From Streptomyces sp. NBC_01460 (lineage in GTDB: Bacteria; Actinomycetota; Actinomycetes; Streptomycetales; Streptomycetaceae), in NCBI RefSeq assembly GCF_036227405.1, contig NZ_CP109473.1, positions 6,572,001-6,636,000 on the forward strand: DNA of 64,000 nucleotides, read 5' to 3'. The translations under genes were made by a program, and so were the position numbers. This document shows positions 35,358 through 45,200 of this stretch, one piece after another; position 1 is the stretch's first letter, and every line of letters begins with the position of its first letter. The notes under the pieces were generated by a model. It worked only from the letters and a program-made list of their open reading frames with translations. It was not told where the DNA came from and made no database searches.

Positions 35358-36020
35358 TCAGCCGGCCGCGTGGGCGCCGATGACGGCCTGCGCGTACACG
35401 ACGCCCAGCCCGTACGCTCCGGCGTGCTCCTTGACGATCTCCATCACGGCGCCGTAGGTCTCCTGGCGCGCCCAGTCGCGCTGGAGCTCCAGAAGCACCT
35501 GCACCCAGGTCACGGGCACGGCGCCGGCGGCCAGCATCCGCTGCAGGGCGTGCTCGTGCGCGGCCGGACTGACCCCGGCGGAGGCGTCGGAGACCACGTA
35601 GACCTCGTAGCCCTGCTCCAGCGCGGACAGCGCCGGCAGGACGAGGCAGACCTCGGTCCACAGGCCCGCCAGGATGATCTTCCTGCGTCCCGTCGCCCTG
35701 ACCGCCGCCACGAGCGCCTCGTCCTCCCACGCGTTCATGGAGGTGCGGTCGATGACGTCCGCCTCGGGGAAGACCTCGGCGAGCTGCGGCAGCAGCGGCC
35801 CGGAGAAGGACTCGGCGGCGACCGTGGTCAGGACGGCCGGCACCTCGAACGCCCGGGCCGCCTTCGCGAGCCCGACCGTGCTGTTGATGACCGCCGCGCG
35901 GTCGCCGCTCCCGGCACCGAAGAACATCTGCGGCTGGTGGTCCACGAAGAGCATGACCGAGTTCTCGGGCGTGAGCAGGTCTCCGCTCGGAGCAGCCTGC
36001 ACCTGGGTGATGTCGAACAC
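35358..36020 (-). CDS. Isochorismatase-family cysteine hydrolase (YcaC-like)
   Basis: 220 residues. The catalytic triad is visible: Asp27 in LFVDHQP, Lys114 in RRKIILAG and Cys125 in LWTEVC. The extended C-terminus and NAWED segment resemble YcaC-type hydrolases rather than true isochorismatases. The substrate is an unknown amide or ester. ATG at 36020. First gene of an operon with a DoxX protein. It is divergent from an AraC-type regulator relic, which in a working form would be its likely regulator. Confidence 0.88.
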   Translation of the reverse strand: MFDITQVQAAPSGDLLTPENSVMLFVDHQPQMFFGAGSGDRAAVINSTVGLAKAARAFEVPAVLTTVAAESFSGPLLPQLAEVFPEADVIDRTSMNAWEDEALVAAVRATGRRKIILAGLWTEVCLVLPALSALEQGYEVYVVSDASAGVSPAAHEHALQRMLAAGAVPVTWVQVLLELQRDWARQETYGAVMEIVKEHAGAYGLGVVYAQAVIGAHAAG

Positions 36021-36179
36021 GGGGGTGTCCTCTCGGAACAGTCAGGGGTGGGCGCCGGCCGCAGGGCGCGGCCGGTCAGGGACTGAAGCTACGGCCGGGG
36101 AGACAGGCCGTTTTGACTTCCCGCGCACAGCCGCTGCACGACAGCGCACTACCGGTGAACTCCTTCGTTCGCGACGCCG

Positions 36180-36640
36180 GCGCCGCACGCGGCGAGTGGT
36201 GCGGCCGACGGGTTCCCGGACGGACAGCTGCTCGTGGACCTGCGGGGCACCCACGACTCGACGGGGCGCGCGCACCTGCTCGCGCGGATCCGGGCCCACA
36301 TCGACGACCACCTCGCCGACCCCGGTCTGTCACCGGGCACCGTGGCGCGGGCGCACCACATCTCCGTGTGCTACCTGCACCGGCTCTTCGGGGCCGAGGG
36401 CATCACGGTGGCCCGTTTCATCAGGCAGCGGAGGCTGGACCGGTGCGCACGGGAGCCGGCGCGCGGCAGCCCGTCGCCTCGACGGTGTCCTCCATCGCCG
36501 GGCGGCGAGGGTCCGTCGACGCGGCCCACCTCAGCCGTACGTTCCGTGCCGTCCACGGCCGTTCCCCGGTGCAGTGGCGCGTTCTTCGCACGGCGACGGA
36601 GCCGCGCGTTCTTCGCACGGCGACGGAGCGGCAGGCCGTA
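36180..36640 (+). pseudogene. Truncated, frameshifted AraC-family regulator
   Basis: Only the DNA-binding domain survives. One frame gives LLARIRAHIDDHLADPGLS and VARAHHISVCYLHRLFGAEG, followed by VARFIRQRRLDRCARE, the first HTH of AraC proteins. After about 36,465 the homology moves to another frame (VDAAHLSRTFRAVHGRSPVQW), the second HTH. The usual ligand-binding N-terminal domain of about 200 residues is absent. Just upstream, in the first frame, is FPDGQLLVDLRG, a phrase typical of NB-ARC/SARP proteins and out of place here. A 27-nt tandem duplication follows the second HTH. A sequencing error could explain the frameshift but not the missing N-terminus. Confidence 0.7.
36578..36629 (+). 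repeat. 27-nt tandem duplication
   Basis: The 25 bases at 36578-36602 recur exactly at 36605-36629, a period of 27 nt (nine codons). It lies at the 3' end of the AraC relic. Confidence 0.9.
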
Positions 36641-36739
36641 CAGCTCACCGGACCGGCCGGGCGGGACCGAGGACGCCGCACACGGTCCGGACCCGGCCGC
36701 TGGGGGCCGTACGCCGCGTGAGTGGGGAAGCCCGGCGCG

Positions 36740-37315
36740 TCACCCCGTCACGATGCGGTCGACCGCCGCTTCGACCAGCCGGTCGCGCTCGGCCTCGGAG
36801 AACACGTCCGGCAGCGTGAGCTGCTCGACGATGAGCCAGTTGAACGTCAGGATGAGCAGGCGGACCGCGGTGGCGTCGCCCGGCAGTCCCGAGGCCTCGT
36901 GGTAGGCCACGTTGGCCTCGACGTCCGCGCGCACCTGCTCGGTCAGCACGGCCCGCAGCGCCGGGCGCCGGGTGGATTCGAGGCGCAGTTCGAGCAGGGC
37001 CAGGTAGCCGGTGCGGAAGGCGCTGATCCGGCCGATCAGTTCCCGCATGAGCACCGTGTAGGTCTCGCGGTCCCTCGGGGCGGACCGCTGGCGTTCGACC
37101 GTCGCCTCGTCGGGCTGGAGCCGTTCGTAGACCCGTGCGGCCGCCTGGGTGAGCAGGTCGTCACGGTTGGCGAAGTAGTTGGAAGCCGTGCCCGTGGGCA
37201 CGGCGGCCTCGGCGTCCACCGCCCTGAAGGTCAGCCCGCGGGCCCCCTCCCTGGCCAGCACCTCGATCGAGGCGTCGACGAGGGAGGCCCGTCGCGCGTC
37301 GTTCCTGCGCACCAT
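36740..37315 (-). CDS. TetR-family transcriptional regulator
   Basis: 191 residues. The N-terminal HTH is ASIEVLAREGARGLTFRAVD then VPTGTASNYFANRDDLL, the TetR pattern. The helical C-terminal domain binds an unknown ligand. ATG at 37315 (start MVRRNDARR) behind GGAG. Divergent from a DHFR-like reductase with only 52 nt between the starts. Two inverted copies of TAGTACT-R-Y-GG lie in that gap, so it probably represses itself and the reductase. Confidence 0.9.
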   Translation of the reverse strand: MVRRNDARRASLVDASIEVLAREGARGLTFRAVDAEAAVPTGTASNYFANRDDLLTQAAARVYERLQPDEATVERQRSAPRDRETYTVLMRELIGRISAFRTGYLALLELRLESTRRPALRAVLTEQVRADVEANVAYHEASGLPGDATAVRLLILTFNWLIVEQLTLPDVFSEAERDRLVEAAVDRIVTG

Positions 37316-37332
37316 TGACACCACTCCATCTG

Positions 37333-37368
37333 TAGTACTACGGTCTAACCACTTCAACCACAGTACTA
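37333..37368. promoter_or_regulatory. Paired TetR operators
   Basis: TAGTACTACGG at 37333-37343 on the plus strand and TAGTACTGTGG at 37368-37358 on the minus strand face each other. The first lies within the perfect palindrome GTAGTACTAC (37332-37341). The second touches the first base of the reductase start codon, so binding would block both promoters. Confidence 0.6.
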
Positions 37369-37970
37369 TGAATGGATCGCCCTTGCGAAAGCTCGTGTAC
37401 TACGTCGCGGTCACCATCGACGGCTACATCGCCGGCCCGGGGGGAGAGTTCGACTTCTATCCCCAGGGGGACGAGGCCCAGGCGGCTGCCTACATGAAGT
37501 CGATGAACACCCGCTATCCCGAGACCGTCCCCACCTTCGCCCGGGCGGGAGTGGGCCTCACGGACGCGCCCAACCTGCGGTTCGACACCGTGCTGATGGG
37601 ACTCGGCTCGTACCGTCCCGGCCTGGACGCGGGTTTCACCAGCCCTTACGCCCACCTGCGCCAGTACGTCGTGTCGACGACGCTGGCGCCGGACACCGAC
37701 CCGGCCGTCACCGTGGTCCCCGGGGACCCGCTCGCGCTGGTGCGCGAACTCAAGAAGGAGGAGGGTCAGGACATCTGGCTCTGCGGCGGCGGTCTTCTCG
37801 CCGGCGCGCTGCTGCCCGAGATCGACGAGCTGATCATCAAGAGCTATCCGGTCGTCGCGGGATCCGGGATCCCGGCGTTCAACGGAGCGTTCGACCCCAC
37901 GCTCTTCGAGGTCACCGAGCGCACCTCGTTCGACAACGACGTGGCCGTCACCTGGTTCACCCGGCGCTGA
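37368..37970 (+). CDS. Dihydrofolate reductase-like (RibD_C) protein
   Basis: 200 residues. LVYYVAVTIDGYIAGPGGEFDFY is the start of the DHFR/RibD C-terminal fold, FDTVLMGLGSYRPGL follows, and DIWLCGGGLLAGALLPEIDEL binds NADPH. Such small proteins in Streptomyces are probable NADPH reductases of unknown substrate, not essential folate enzymes. The ATG at 37368 has no ribosome site and sits at the edge of the operator, so the mRNA may be leaderless; a TTG at 37383 is an alternative. Divergent from its probable TetR repressor. A hairpin follows the stop. Confidence 0.85.
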   Translation: MNGSPLRKLVYYVAVTIDGYIAGPGGEFDFYPQGDEAQAAAYMKSMNTRYPETVPTFARAGVGLTDAPNLRFDTVLMGLGSYRPGLDAGFTSPYAHLRQYVVSTTLAPDTDPAVTVVPGDPLALVRELKKEEGQDIWLCGGGLLAGALLPEIDELIIKSYPVVAGSGIPAFNGAFDPTLFEVTERTSFDNDVAVTWFTRR

Positions 37971-37979
37971 CGAGCAGGT

Positions 37980-38005
37980 GTGCCGCCCCGCCCTGGGGGC
38001 GGCAC
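37980..38005 (+). terminator. Hairpin terminator
   Basis: A 10-bp stem (37980-37989 with 37996-38005) and a 6-nt loop, 10 nt past the DHFR-like stop. The rest of the 285-nt gap to the ROK gene shows no further gene. Confidence 0.65.
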
Positions 38006-38255
38006 CGGGGCGTCCACGGGGCGGCGCTCGGCCCGGCCCCCGCTGCTCTTGCCTTCACCCGGACAACAACTGTCACCAGGAGTGAACAGGCCCCGCTGTG
38101 GCCTGAACCGCCTCCCGGCCCCGGTCGGTCGGCGGTTCGCGCCGTTTCCTGGGCTTTTGCCGCTGTCCGGATATGGAGGCCCGGTGCTCATCGGAGGCTC
38201 CGACTGCTCAAGGTCTTGACGGGGGGCACCCCAAAACGCTCAGCTTAGGGTTCAC

Positions 38256-39488
38256 ATGTTAGAGAAAACGGCAGGAGTGAGTGAGTCGATGGAGACTCCC
38301 GGGTCGCAGACATCTCTGCATAGGGCCAACCTCGAGCGGGTCGTACGTGCCGTAAGGATGGCGGGCTCCCTGACCCAGGCCGAGATCGCCAGAAGCACCG
38401 GGCTCTCCGCAGCCACCGTCTCCAACATCGTCCGTGAGCTCAAGGAGGGCGGCACGGTCGAGGTGACCCCCACCTCGGCGGGTGGGCGCCGTGCCAGGAG
38501 CGTCTCCCTGAGCGGGGACGCGGGCATCGTCATCGGTGTGGACTTCGGGCACACGCACCTCCGGGTGGCCGTCGGCAACCTGGCCCACCAGGTGCTGGCC
38601 GAGGAGTCCGAGCCACTCGATGTGGACGCCTCCTCCGCGCAGGGCTTCGGCCGGGCGGAACAGCTGGTCAACCGCCTGATCGAGACCACCGGGATCAGTC
38701 CCGAGAAGGTGATCGGCGTGGGCCTCGGTGTACCGGGCCCGATCGACGTCGAATCCGGCACGCTGGGCTCCACCTCGATCCTGCCGGGCTGGACGGGCAT
38801 CAATCCCAGCCAGGAGCTCGCCGGGCGTCTCGGGGTGCCCGTCTACGTCGACAACGATGCCAACCTCGGGGCGCTCGGAGAGCTCGTCTGGGGCAGCGGG
38901 AGGGGCGTCAGGGACCTCGCGTACATCAAGGTCGCCAGCGGTGTCGGCGCAGGTCTGGTGATCGACGGGACCATCTACCGGGGGCCCGGCGGCACGGCCG
39001 GCGAGATCGGCCACATCACCCTCGACGAGTCCGGCCCCGTCTGCCGCTGCGGCAACCGCGGCTGCCTGGAGACCTTCACCGCGGCCCGGTACGTCCTGCC
39101 GCTGCTGAAGCCCAGCCACGGACCGGATCTCACCATGGAGCGGATGGTCCAGCTGGCCCGTGAGGGCGATCCAGGCTGCCGCAGAGTCATCGGGGACGTC
39201 GGCCGGCACATCGGCAGCGGTGTGGCGAACCTGTGCAACCTGCTCAACCCGAGCCGGGTCGTGCTCGGGGGATCCCTCGCGGAGGCGGGGGAGTTGGTGC
39301 TCGCGCCCATCCGCGACTCGGTCTCGCGCTACGCCATTCCCAGCGCCGCACGACAGCTCTCCGTGCTTCCCGGGGCGCTCGGCGGACGGGCCGAGGTGCT
39401 GGGCGCGCTGGCCCTCGTGCTCAGCGAGATGGGGGATTCAACCCTTTTGGAGAGCACCCTCCCTGCCGCGACGCCTGCCTTCACTTAG
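38256..39488 (+). CDS. rok7B7: ROK-family regulator (Rok7B7-type)
   Basis: 410 residues. The N-terminal winged helix (AGSLTQAEIARSTGLSAATV) precedes the ROK sugar-kinase fold with GVDFGHTHLRVAVG (phosphate loop), GVGLGVPGPID, VDNDANLGALGE and the zinc-binding CRCGNRGC (C263, C265, C270). It lies upstream of xylFGH. In S. coelicolor the ROK protein Rok7B7 (SCO6008) in the same position controls the xyl transporter and affects carbon catabolite control and antibiotics. If ATG 38256 is the start (AGGG 6 nt upstream), codon 2 is the rare leucine codon TTA, which needs the bldA tRNA. A GTG at 38277 or ATG at 38289 would avoid it. Confidence 0.88.
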   Translation: MLEKTAGVSESMETPGSQTSLHRANLERVVRAVRMAGSLTQAEIARSTGLSAATVSNIVRELKEGGTVEVTPTSAGGRRARSVSLSGDAGIVIGVDFGHTHLRVAVGNLAHQVLAEESEPLDVDASSAQGFGRAEQLVNRLIETTGISPEKVIGVGLGVPGPIDVESGTLGSTSILPGWTGINPSQELAGRLGVPVYVDNDANLGALGELVWGSGRGVRDLAYIKVASGVGAGLVIDGTIYRGPGGTAGEIGHITLDESGPVCRCGNRGCLETFTAARYVLPLLKPSHGPDLTMERMVQLAREGDPGCRRVIGDVGRHIGSGVANLCNLLNPSRVVLGGSLAEAGELVLAPIRDSVSRYAIPSAARQLSVLPGALGGRAEVLGALALVLSEMGDSTLLESTLPAATPAFT

Positions 39489-39490
39489 AT

Positions 39491-39517
39491 AACGAATGGC
39501 ACCGTTGTCATCTCGTT
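39491..39517. promoter_or_regulatory. Operator-like inverted repeat upstream of xylF
   Basis: Nested inverted repeats: AACGA (39491) with TCGTT (to 39517), and ATGGCA (39496-39501) with TGTCAT (39506-39511), centred on CCGT. It starts 2 nt after the ROK stop and 91 nt before xylF. It shares CGTTGTCAT with the GH92 operator. Likely site for the ROK regulator or a LacI protein. Confidence 0.55.
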
Positions 39518-39607
39518 AAGGATTTACTCCTTGACGCTGACGAAGCGGCCGAGTTGACTTCGAGCCACCTCGGCCGCAACGTCGCGGCCTCGTCAGGGAG
39601 GTTCGAA

Positions 39608-40717
39608 ATGAACACGCGTATGCGTCGTGCCGCCGTTGCCGTTGCCGCCACCACCATGGCCGTCTCGCTCGCAGCGTGCGGAAGCGCCAAGGAGTCCGGC
39701 GACAAGGCCAGCACCGACTCGGGCAAGAAGGGCGACGCCCTCAAGATCGGTCTGCTCCTTCCCGAGAACGTCACGGCTCGTTACGAGAAGTTCGACAAGC
39801 CGATCATCGAGAAGAAGGTCAGCGAGCTGACCGGCGGCAAGGCGGAGGTCGTCTACGCCAACGCCCGCCAGGATGCCACGCTGCAGGCGCAGCAGGTCGA
39901 CTCGATGATCACGAACAAGGTCGACGCGCTCATCGTCGACGCCGTCGACGCCAAGGCCATCGAGAACAGCGTCAAGAAGGCCAAGGACCAGGGCATCCCG
40001 GTCGTCGCCTTCGACCGCCTCGCCGAGGGCCCGATCGACGCCTACACCTCCTTCGACAACGAAGAGGTCGGCCGCGTGCAGGGCAAGGCCCTGCTGGAGG
40101 CCCTGGGCGACGCCGCCAAGCCCACCATCGTGATGATGAACGGCTCGATCACCGACCCGAACGCCAAGCTCTTCAAGCAGGGCGCCAAGTCGGTCCTCGA
40201 CGGCAAGGTCACGTACGGCAAGGAGTACGACACCAAGGAGTGGAAGCCGGAGAACGCCAACTCCAACATGGAGGGCGCGATCACGGCGCTCGGCAAGGAC
40301 AAGATCGCCGGCGTCTACTCCGCCAACGACGGCATGGCGGGCGGCATCATCCAGGCCCTCAAGTCGGCCGGTCTCTCCAAGCTCCCGCCGGTCACCGGCC
40401 AGGACGCCGAACTCGCCGGTGTGCAGCGCATCCTCACCGGTGAGCAGTTCATGAGCGTCTACAAGTCGTACCCGCAGGAGGGCATCGTCGCCGCGGAGAT
40501 GGCCGTCGCGCTCGCCAAGGGCGAGAAGCTCGACACCATCGCCACGTCCAAGGTCGACAACGCCGGCACGAAGGGCATCGCCACCGTCCTCGTCCCGGTC
40601 GTCTCGCTGACCAAGGACAACATCAAGGACACCGTCATCAAGGACGGGATCTACACGCTCGACGAGATCTGCACGGCCAAGTACAAGGCCGCCTGCACCT
40701 CCGCGGGCCTGCAGTAG
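39608..40717 (+). CDS. xylF: Xylose-type sugar-binding lipoprotein XylF
   Basis: 369 residues. Lipobox LAAC (Cys24) anchors it outside the membrane. Periplasmic-binding-protein-like fold of the ribose/xylose class: LKIGLLLPENVTARYEKFD, VDALIVDAVDAKAIENSV, GIPVVAFDRLAEGPIDAYT and VTGQDAELAGVQRIL are XylF hallmarks. It captures D-xylose (or a related pentose) for the XylGH importer. First gene of the transporter operon after the ROK regulator. An 11-bp hairpin separates it from the ATPase gene and may keep binding-protein mRNA more abundant. Confidence 0.93.
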   Translation: MNTRMRRAAVAVAATTMAVSLAACGSAKESGDKASTDSGKKGDALKIGLLLPENVTARYEKFDKPIIEKKVSELTGGKAEVVYANARQDATLQAQQVDSMITNKVDALIVDAVDAKAIENSVKKAKDQGIPVVAFDRLAEGPIDAYTSFDNEEVGRVQGKALLEALGDAAKPTIVMMNGSITDPNAKLFKQGAKSVLDGKVTYGKEYDTKEWKPENANSNMEGAITALGKDKIAGVYSANDGMAGGIIQALKSAGLSKLPPVTGQDAELAGVQRILTGEQFMSVYKSYPQEGIVAAEMAVALAKGEKLDTIATSKVDNAGTKGIATVLVPVVSLTKDNIKDTVIKDGIYTLDEICTAKYKAACTSAGLQ

Positions 40718-40723
40718 GCCCCT

Positions 40724-40756
40724 CCGCCCGGCCGGCCCCACGGGGCGGCCGGGCGG
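40724..40756 (+). terminator. Intra-operon hairpin between xylF and xylG
   Basis: An 11-bp stem (40724-40734 with 40746-40756). The loop GCCCCACGGGG can pair further. No U-tract. Probably an attenuator or RNase barrier, giving more xylF than xylGH transcript. Confidence 0.55.
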
Positions 40757-40914
40757 GCCCCGAAGCCTGTCCGGCGCCCGGCCCACCAACTGTCCCGCTA
40801 CCGGGCCGGGCGTCGGACGGAACGCTTCTGCTGTTTCTCACTTCTGCTCAACCACCGCACCTCCCCCCAGGTGCGGTATCCCCGCCGGGTCAGGCGGCGA
40901 AGGAGATGGTTCAC

Positions 40915-41690
40915 GTGTCCGCTACGCCCGTGTTGGCGTTGCGAGGGGTCTCGAAGCGATTCGGTGCCGTCCAGGCGCTCACCGACGTAGAGCTCGAGGT
41001 CCACGCCGGTGAGGTGGTCGCCCTGGTGGGTGACAACGGCGCCGGTAAATCAACGCTGGTCAAGACGATCGCCGGGGTGCACCCCATCGATGACGGAGTC
41101 ATCGAGTGGGACGGCCGCCCGGTCCAGATCAACAAGCCGCACGATGCCCAGAACCTGGGGATCGCGACCGTCTACCAGGACCTCGCGCTCTGCGACAACA
41201 TCGACGTCGTCGGCAACCTCTACCTCGGCAGGGAGCTCCGCAAGTTCGGGATCCTCGACGAGGTCGAGATGGAGCGGCGCTCCCGCGAGCTCCTGAGCAC
41301 GCTGTCGATCCGCATCCCCAGCGTCCGCATACCGATCGCGTCGCTCTCCGGCGGTCAGCGCCAGACCGTCGCCATCGCGCGTTCGATGCTGGGCGAGCCC
41401 AAGCTCGTCATCCTCGACGAGCCCACCGCCGCGCTCGGCGTCGAGCAGACCGCCCAGGTCCTCGACCTCGTCGAGCGGCTGCGCGAGCGGGGCCACGCGG
41501 TCATCCTCATCAGCCACAACATGGCCGATGTGAAGGCCGTCGCCGACAAGGTCGCGGTGCTCCGGCTGGGCCGGAACAACGGGGTCTTCGACGTGAAGAC
41601 CACCTCGCAGGAACAGATCATCTCCGCCATCACGGGTGCCACGGAGAACGCCGTGACCCGTCGTGCGGCGCGCAACGCGGAGGCCCAGAA

Positions 41691-41694
<4 letters not shown>
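40915..41694 (+). CDS. xylG: Xylose ABC transporter ATPase XylG
   Basis: 259 residues from a GTG chosen because GAAGGAG lies 9 nt upstream; an earlier ATG abuts that site. Walker A GDNGAGKS (39-46), signature LSGGQ (144-148), Walker B ILDEP (166-170) and the switch histidine in LISHN are all present. It has a single ABC module, whereas XylG/RbsA of E. coli have two, so it must work as a homodimer as usual in actinobacteria. Its TGA overlaps the xylH GTG (GTGA). Confidence 0.93.
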
Positions 41695-42968
<1,274 letters not shown>

Positions 42969-42987
42969 CCGTCGTACCTGCACAGAG

Positions 42988-43017
42988 GTGCCCGGCATCG
43001 TCCGCGATGCCGGGCAC
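42988..43017 (+). terminator. Terminator of the xylFGH operon
   Basis: A perfect 13-bp stem (42988-43000 with 43005-43017) around TCCG. Confidence 0.9.
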
Positions 43018-43141
43018 TCGCACGTCCGCCGCGCCCCGGCGCGGCGCGGCGGAATGCGCCGCCCGATGACCGGGGCCGCCGGCGGAACATTAGACTCATC
43101 GGATCGACACGCTCGACCAGCTCACAAGCAAGGAGGCACGG

Positions 43142-45055
43142 GTGGACCTGCTGACCCGCATCAAGGGACCGCGTGACCTGGACCGGCTCGGCCTCGAGCA
43201 GCTCGACCAGCTCGCCGGGGAGATCCGTACCTTCCTCGTCGAGGAGGTGTCCAAGACCGGCGGCCACCTCGGCCCGAACCTCGGCGTGGTCGAGCTGACC
43301 ATCGCCCTGCACCGGGTCTTCGAGTCCCCGCAGGACAAGGTCCTCTTCGACACGGGCCACCAGAGCTACGTGCACAAGCTGCTCACCGGCCGGCAGGACT
43401 TCTCGAAGCTCAAGAGCAAGGGCGGCCTCTCCGGGTACCCGTCCCGCGCCGAGTCCGAGCACGACGTCATCGAGAACTCGCACGCCTCGACGGTGCTCGG
43501 CTGGGCCGACGGCCTCGCCAAGGCCAACGAGGTCCTGAAGAAGGACGACCACGTCGTCGCCGTGATCGGTGACGGCGCGCTCACGGGCGGTATGGCCTGG
43601 GAGGCGCTGAACAACATCGCCGCCGCCAAGGACCGCCCCCTCGTCATCGTCGTCAACGACAACGAGCGCTCCTACGCCCCGACCATCGGCGGCCTCGCGA
43701 ACCACCTCGCCACCCTCCGCACCACCGACGGGTACGAGCGGTTCCTGGCCCGTGGCAAGGACCTCCTGGAGCGCACGCCCGTCGTCGGCAGGCCGCTGTA
43801 CGAGACCCTGCACGGCGCCAAGAAGGGCCTCAAGGACTTCATCGCCCCGCAGGGCATGTTCGAGGACCTCGGTCTCAAGTACGTCGGCCCCATCGACGGC
43901 CACGACATCGAGGCCCTGGAGTCCGCGCTCCAGCGGGCCAAGCGCTTCGGCGGCCCGGTCATCGTGCACTGCCTCACCGAGAAGGGCCGCGGCTACACCC
44001 CCGCCCTCCAGGACGAGGCGGACCGCTTCCACGCGGTCGGCAAGATCCACCCGGACACCGGCCTGCCCATCTCCACCTCCGGCCTCGACTGGACCTCGGT
44101 CTTCGGCGAGGAGATGGTCAAGCTCGGCCACGAGCGCGAGGACATCGTCGCCATCACGGCGGCCATGCTCCAGCCCGTGGGCCTCGGGAAGTTCGAGGAG
44201 GCGTTCCCGGACCGGATCTACGACGTCGGGATCGCCGAGCAGCACGGCGCGGTCTCCGCGGCCGGTCTGGCCACCGGCGGGCTGCACCCCGTCTTCGCGG
44301 TCTACGCGACCTTCCTGAACCGCGCGTTCGACCAGGTCCTGATGGACGTCGCCCTGCACAGGTGCGGAGTGACCTTCGTCCTGGACCGGGCCGGCGTCAC
44401 CGGCACGGACGGCGCCTCGCACAACGGCATGTGGGACATGTCGATCCTCCAGTGCGTGCCGACCCTGCGCATCGCCGCCCCGCGCGACGCCGACCAGGTC
44501 CGCGCCCAGCTGCGCGAGGCCGTCGCCGTGGACGACGCGCCCACCGTCGTGCGCTTCTCCAAGGGCGCGGTCGGCCCCGCGGTCAAGGCCGTCGGGACGG
44601 CCGGCGGCATGGACATCCTGCGTGCGGCGGGCACGGACGCCCCGGACGTCCTCCTGGTCTCCGTCGGCGCCCTGGCCCCGATGTGCCTGGAGATCGCCGC
44701 CCTGCTCGACGCCCAGGGCATCTCCACCACCGTGGTCGACCCGCGCTGGGTCAAGCCGGTCGACGAGGCGCTCGCCCCGCTCGCCGCGGAGCACCGGGTC
44801 GTCGTCACCGTCGAGGACAACAGCAGGGCCGGCGGTGTCGGCTCCGCCGTCGCCCAGGCGCTGCGCGACGCCGGCGTCGACGTACCGCTGCGCGACTTCG
44901 GCATCCCGCCGGTCTTCCTGGACCACGCCTCGCGCGGCGAGGTCCTGGCCGAGATCGGGCTGACCGCACCGGACATCGCCCGGCAGGTCACCGGCCTGGT
45001 CGCCAAGCTGGACGGCCGGTACGAGAGCCGCACCGCGGAGCCCGTCCGCGACTGA
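43142..45055 (+). CDS. dxs: 1-deoxy-D-xylulose-5-phosphate synthase
   Basis: 637 residues, full length. Condenses pyruvate and glyceraldehyde 3-phosphate to DXP with thiamine diphosphate, the first step of the MEP isoprenoid pathway and a source for thiamine and pyridoxal. TPP/Mg motif [16 protein letters not shown] (from G143) and NDNERS are present, as are the central pyrimidine domain with [16 protein letters not shown] and the transketolase C domain. GTG start with AAGGAGG 5 nt upstream. It stands alone between the xyl terminator and another hairpin. Streptomyces often carry two dxs genes, so this may be one of a pair. Confidence 0.96.
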   Translation: MDLLTRIKGPRDLDRLGLEQLDQLAGEIRTFLVEEVSKTGGHLGPNLGVVELTIALHRVFESPQDKVLFDTGHQSYVHKLLTGRQDFSKLKSKGGLSGYPSRAESEHDVIENSHASTVLGWADGLAKANEVLKKDDHVVAVIGDGALTGGMAWEALNNIAAAKDRPLVIVVNDNERSYAPTIGGLANHLATLRTTDGYERFLARGKDLLERTPVVGRPLYETLHGAKKGLKDFIAPQGMFEDLGLKYVGPIDGHDIEALESALQRAKRFGGPVIVHCLTEKGRGYTPALQDEADRFHAVGKIHPDTGLPISTSGLDWTSVFGEEMVKLGHEREDIVAITAAMLQPVGLGKFEEAFPDRIYDVGIAEQHGAVSAAGLATGGLHPVFAVYATFLNRAFDQVLMDVALHRCGVTFVLDRAGVTGTDGASHNGMWDMSILQCVPTLRIAAPRDADQVRAQLREAVAVDDAPTVVRFSKGAVGPAVKAVGTAGGMDILRAAGTDAPDVLLVSVGALAPMCLEIAALLDAQGISTTVVDPRWVKPVDEALAPLAAEHRVVVTVEDNSRAGGVGSAVAQALRDAGVDVPLRDFGIPPVFLDHASRGEVLAEIGLTAPDIARQVTGLVAKLDGRYESRTAEPVRD

Positions 45056-45071
45056 TCCACGCGCGTGTCCC

Positions 45072-45115
45072 ATGGGCCGGCCGGTCACCCCACTCGGGTG
45101 GTCCGACCGGCCCAT
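45072..45115 (+). terminator. Terminator after dxs
   Basis: ATGGGCCGG (45072-45080) pairs with CCGGCCCAT (45107-45115). An inner CACC/GGTG pairing tightens the hairpin. Confidence 0.75.
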
Positions 45116-45200
45116 TCGCGTGAAATCGGGCCGGGCGGGGCGTGCCGGGGCGGCCCGTTCCGAATCATGGCGTGCACGACGAGTGCGTGGAGGTACGCCG

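Noticed and set aside
36234..36905. A single intact short AraC protein from 36234
   Set aside because: Homology leaves this frame near 36,465 and resumes in another, so this frame alone lacks the second HTH.
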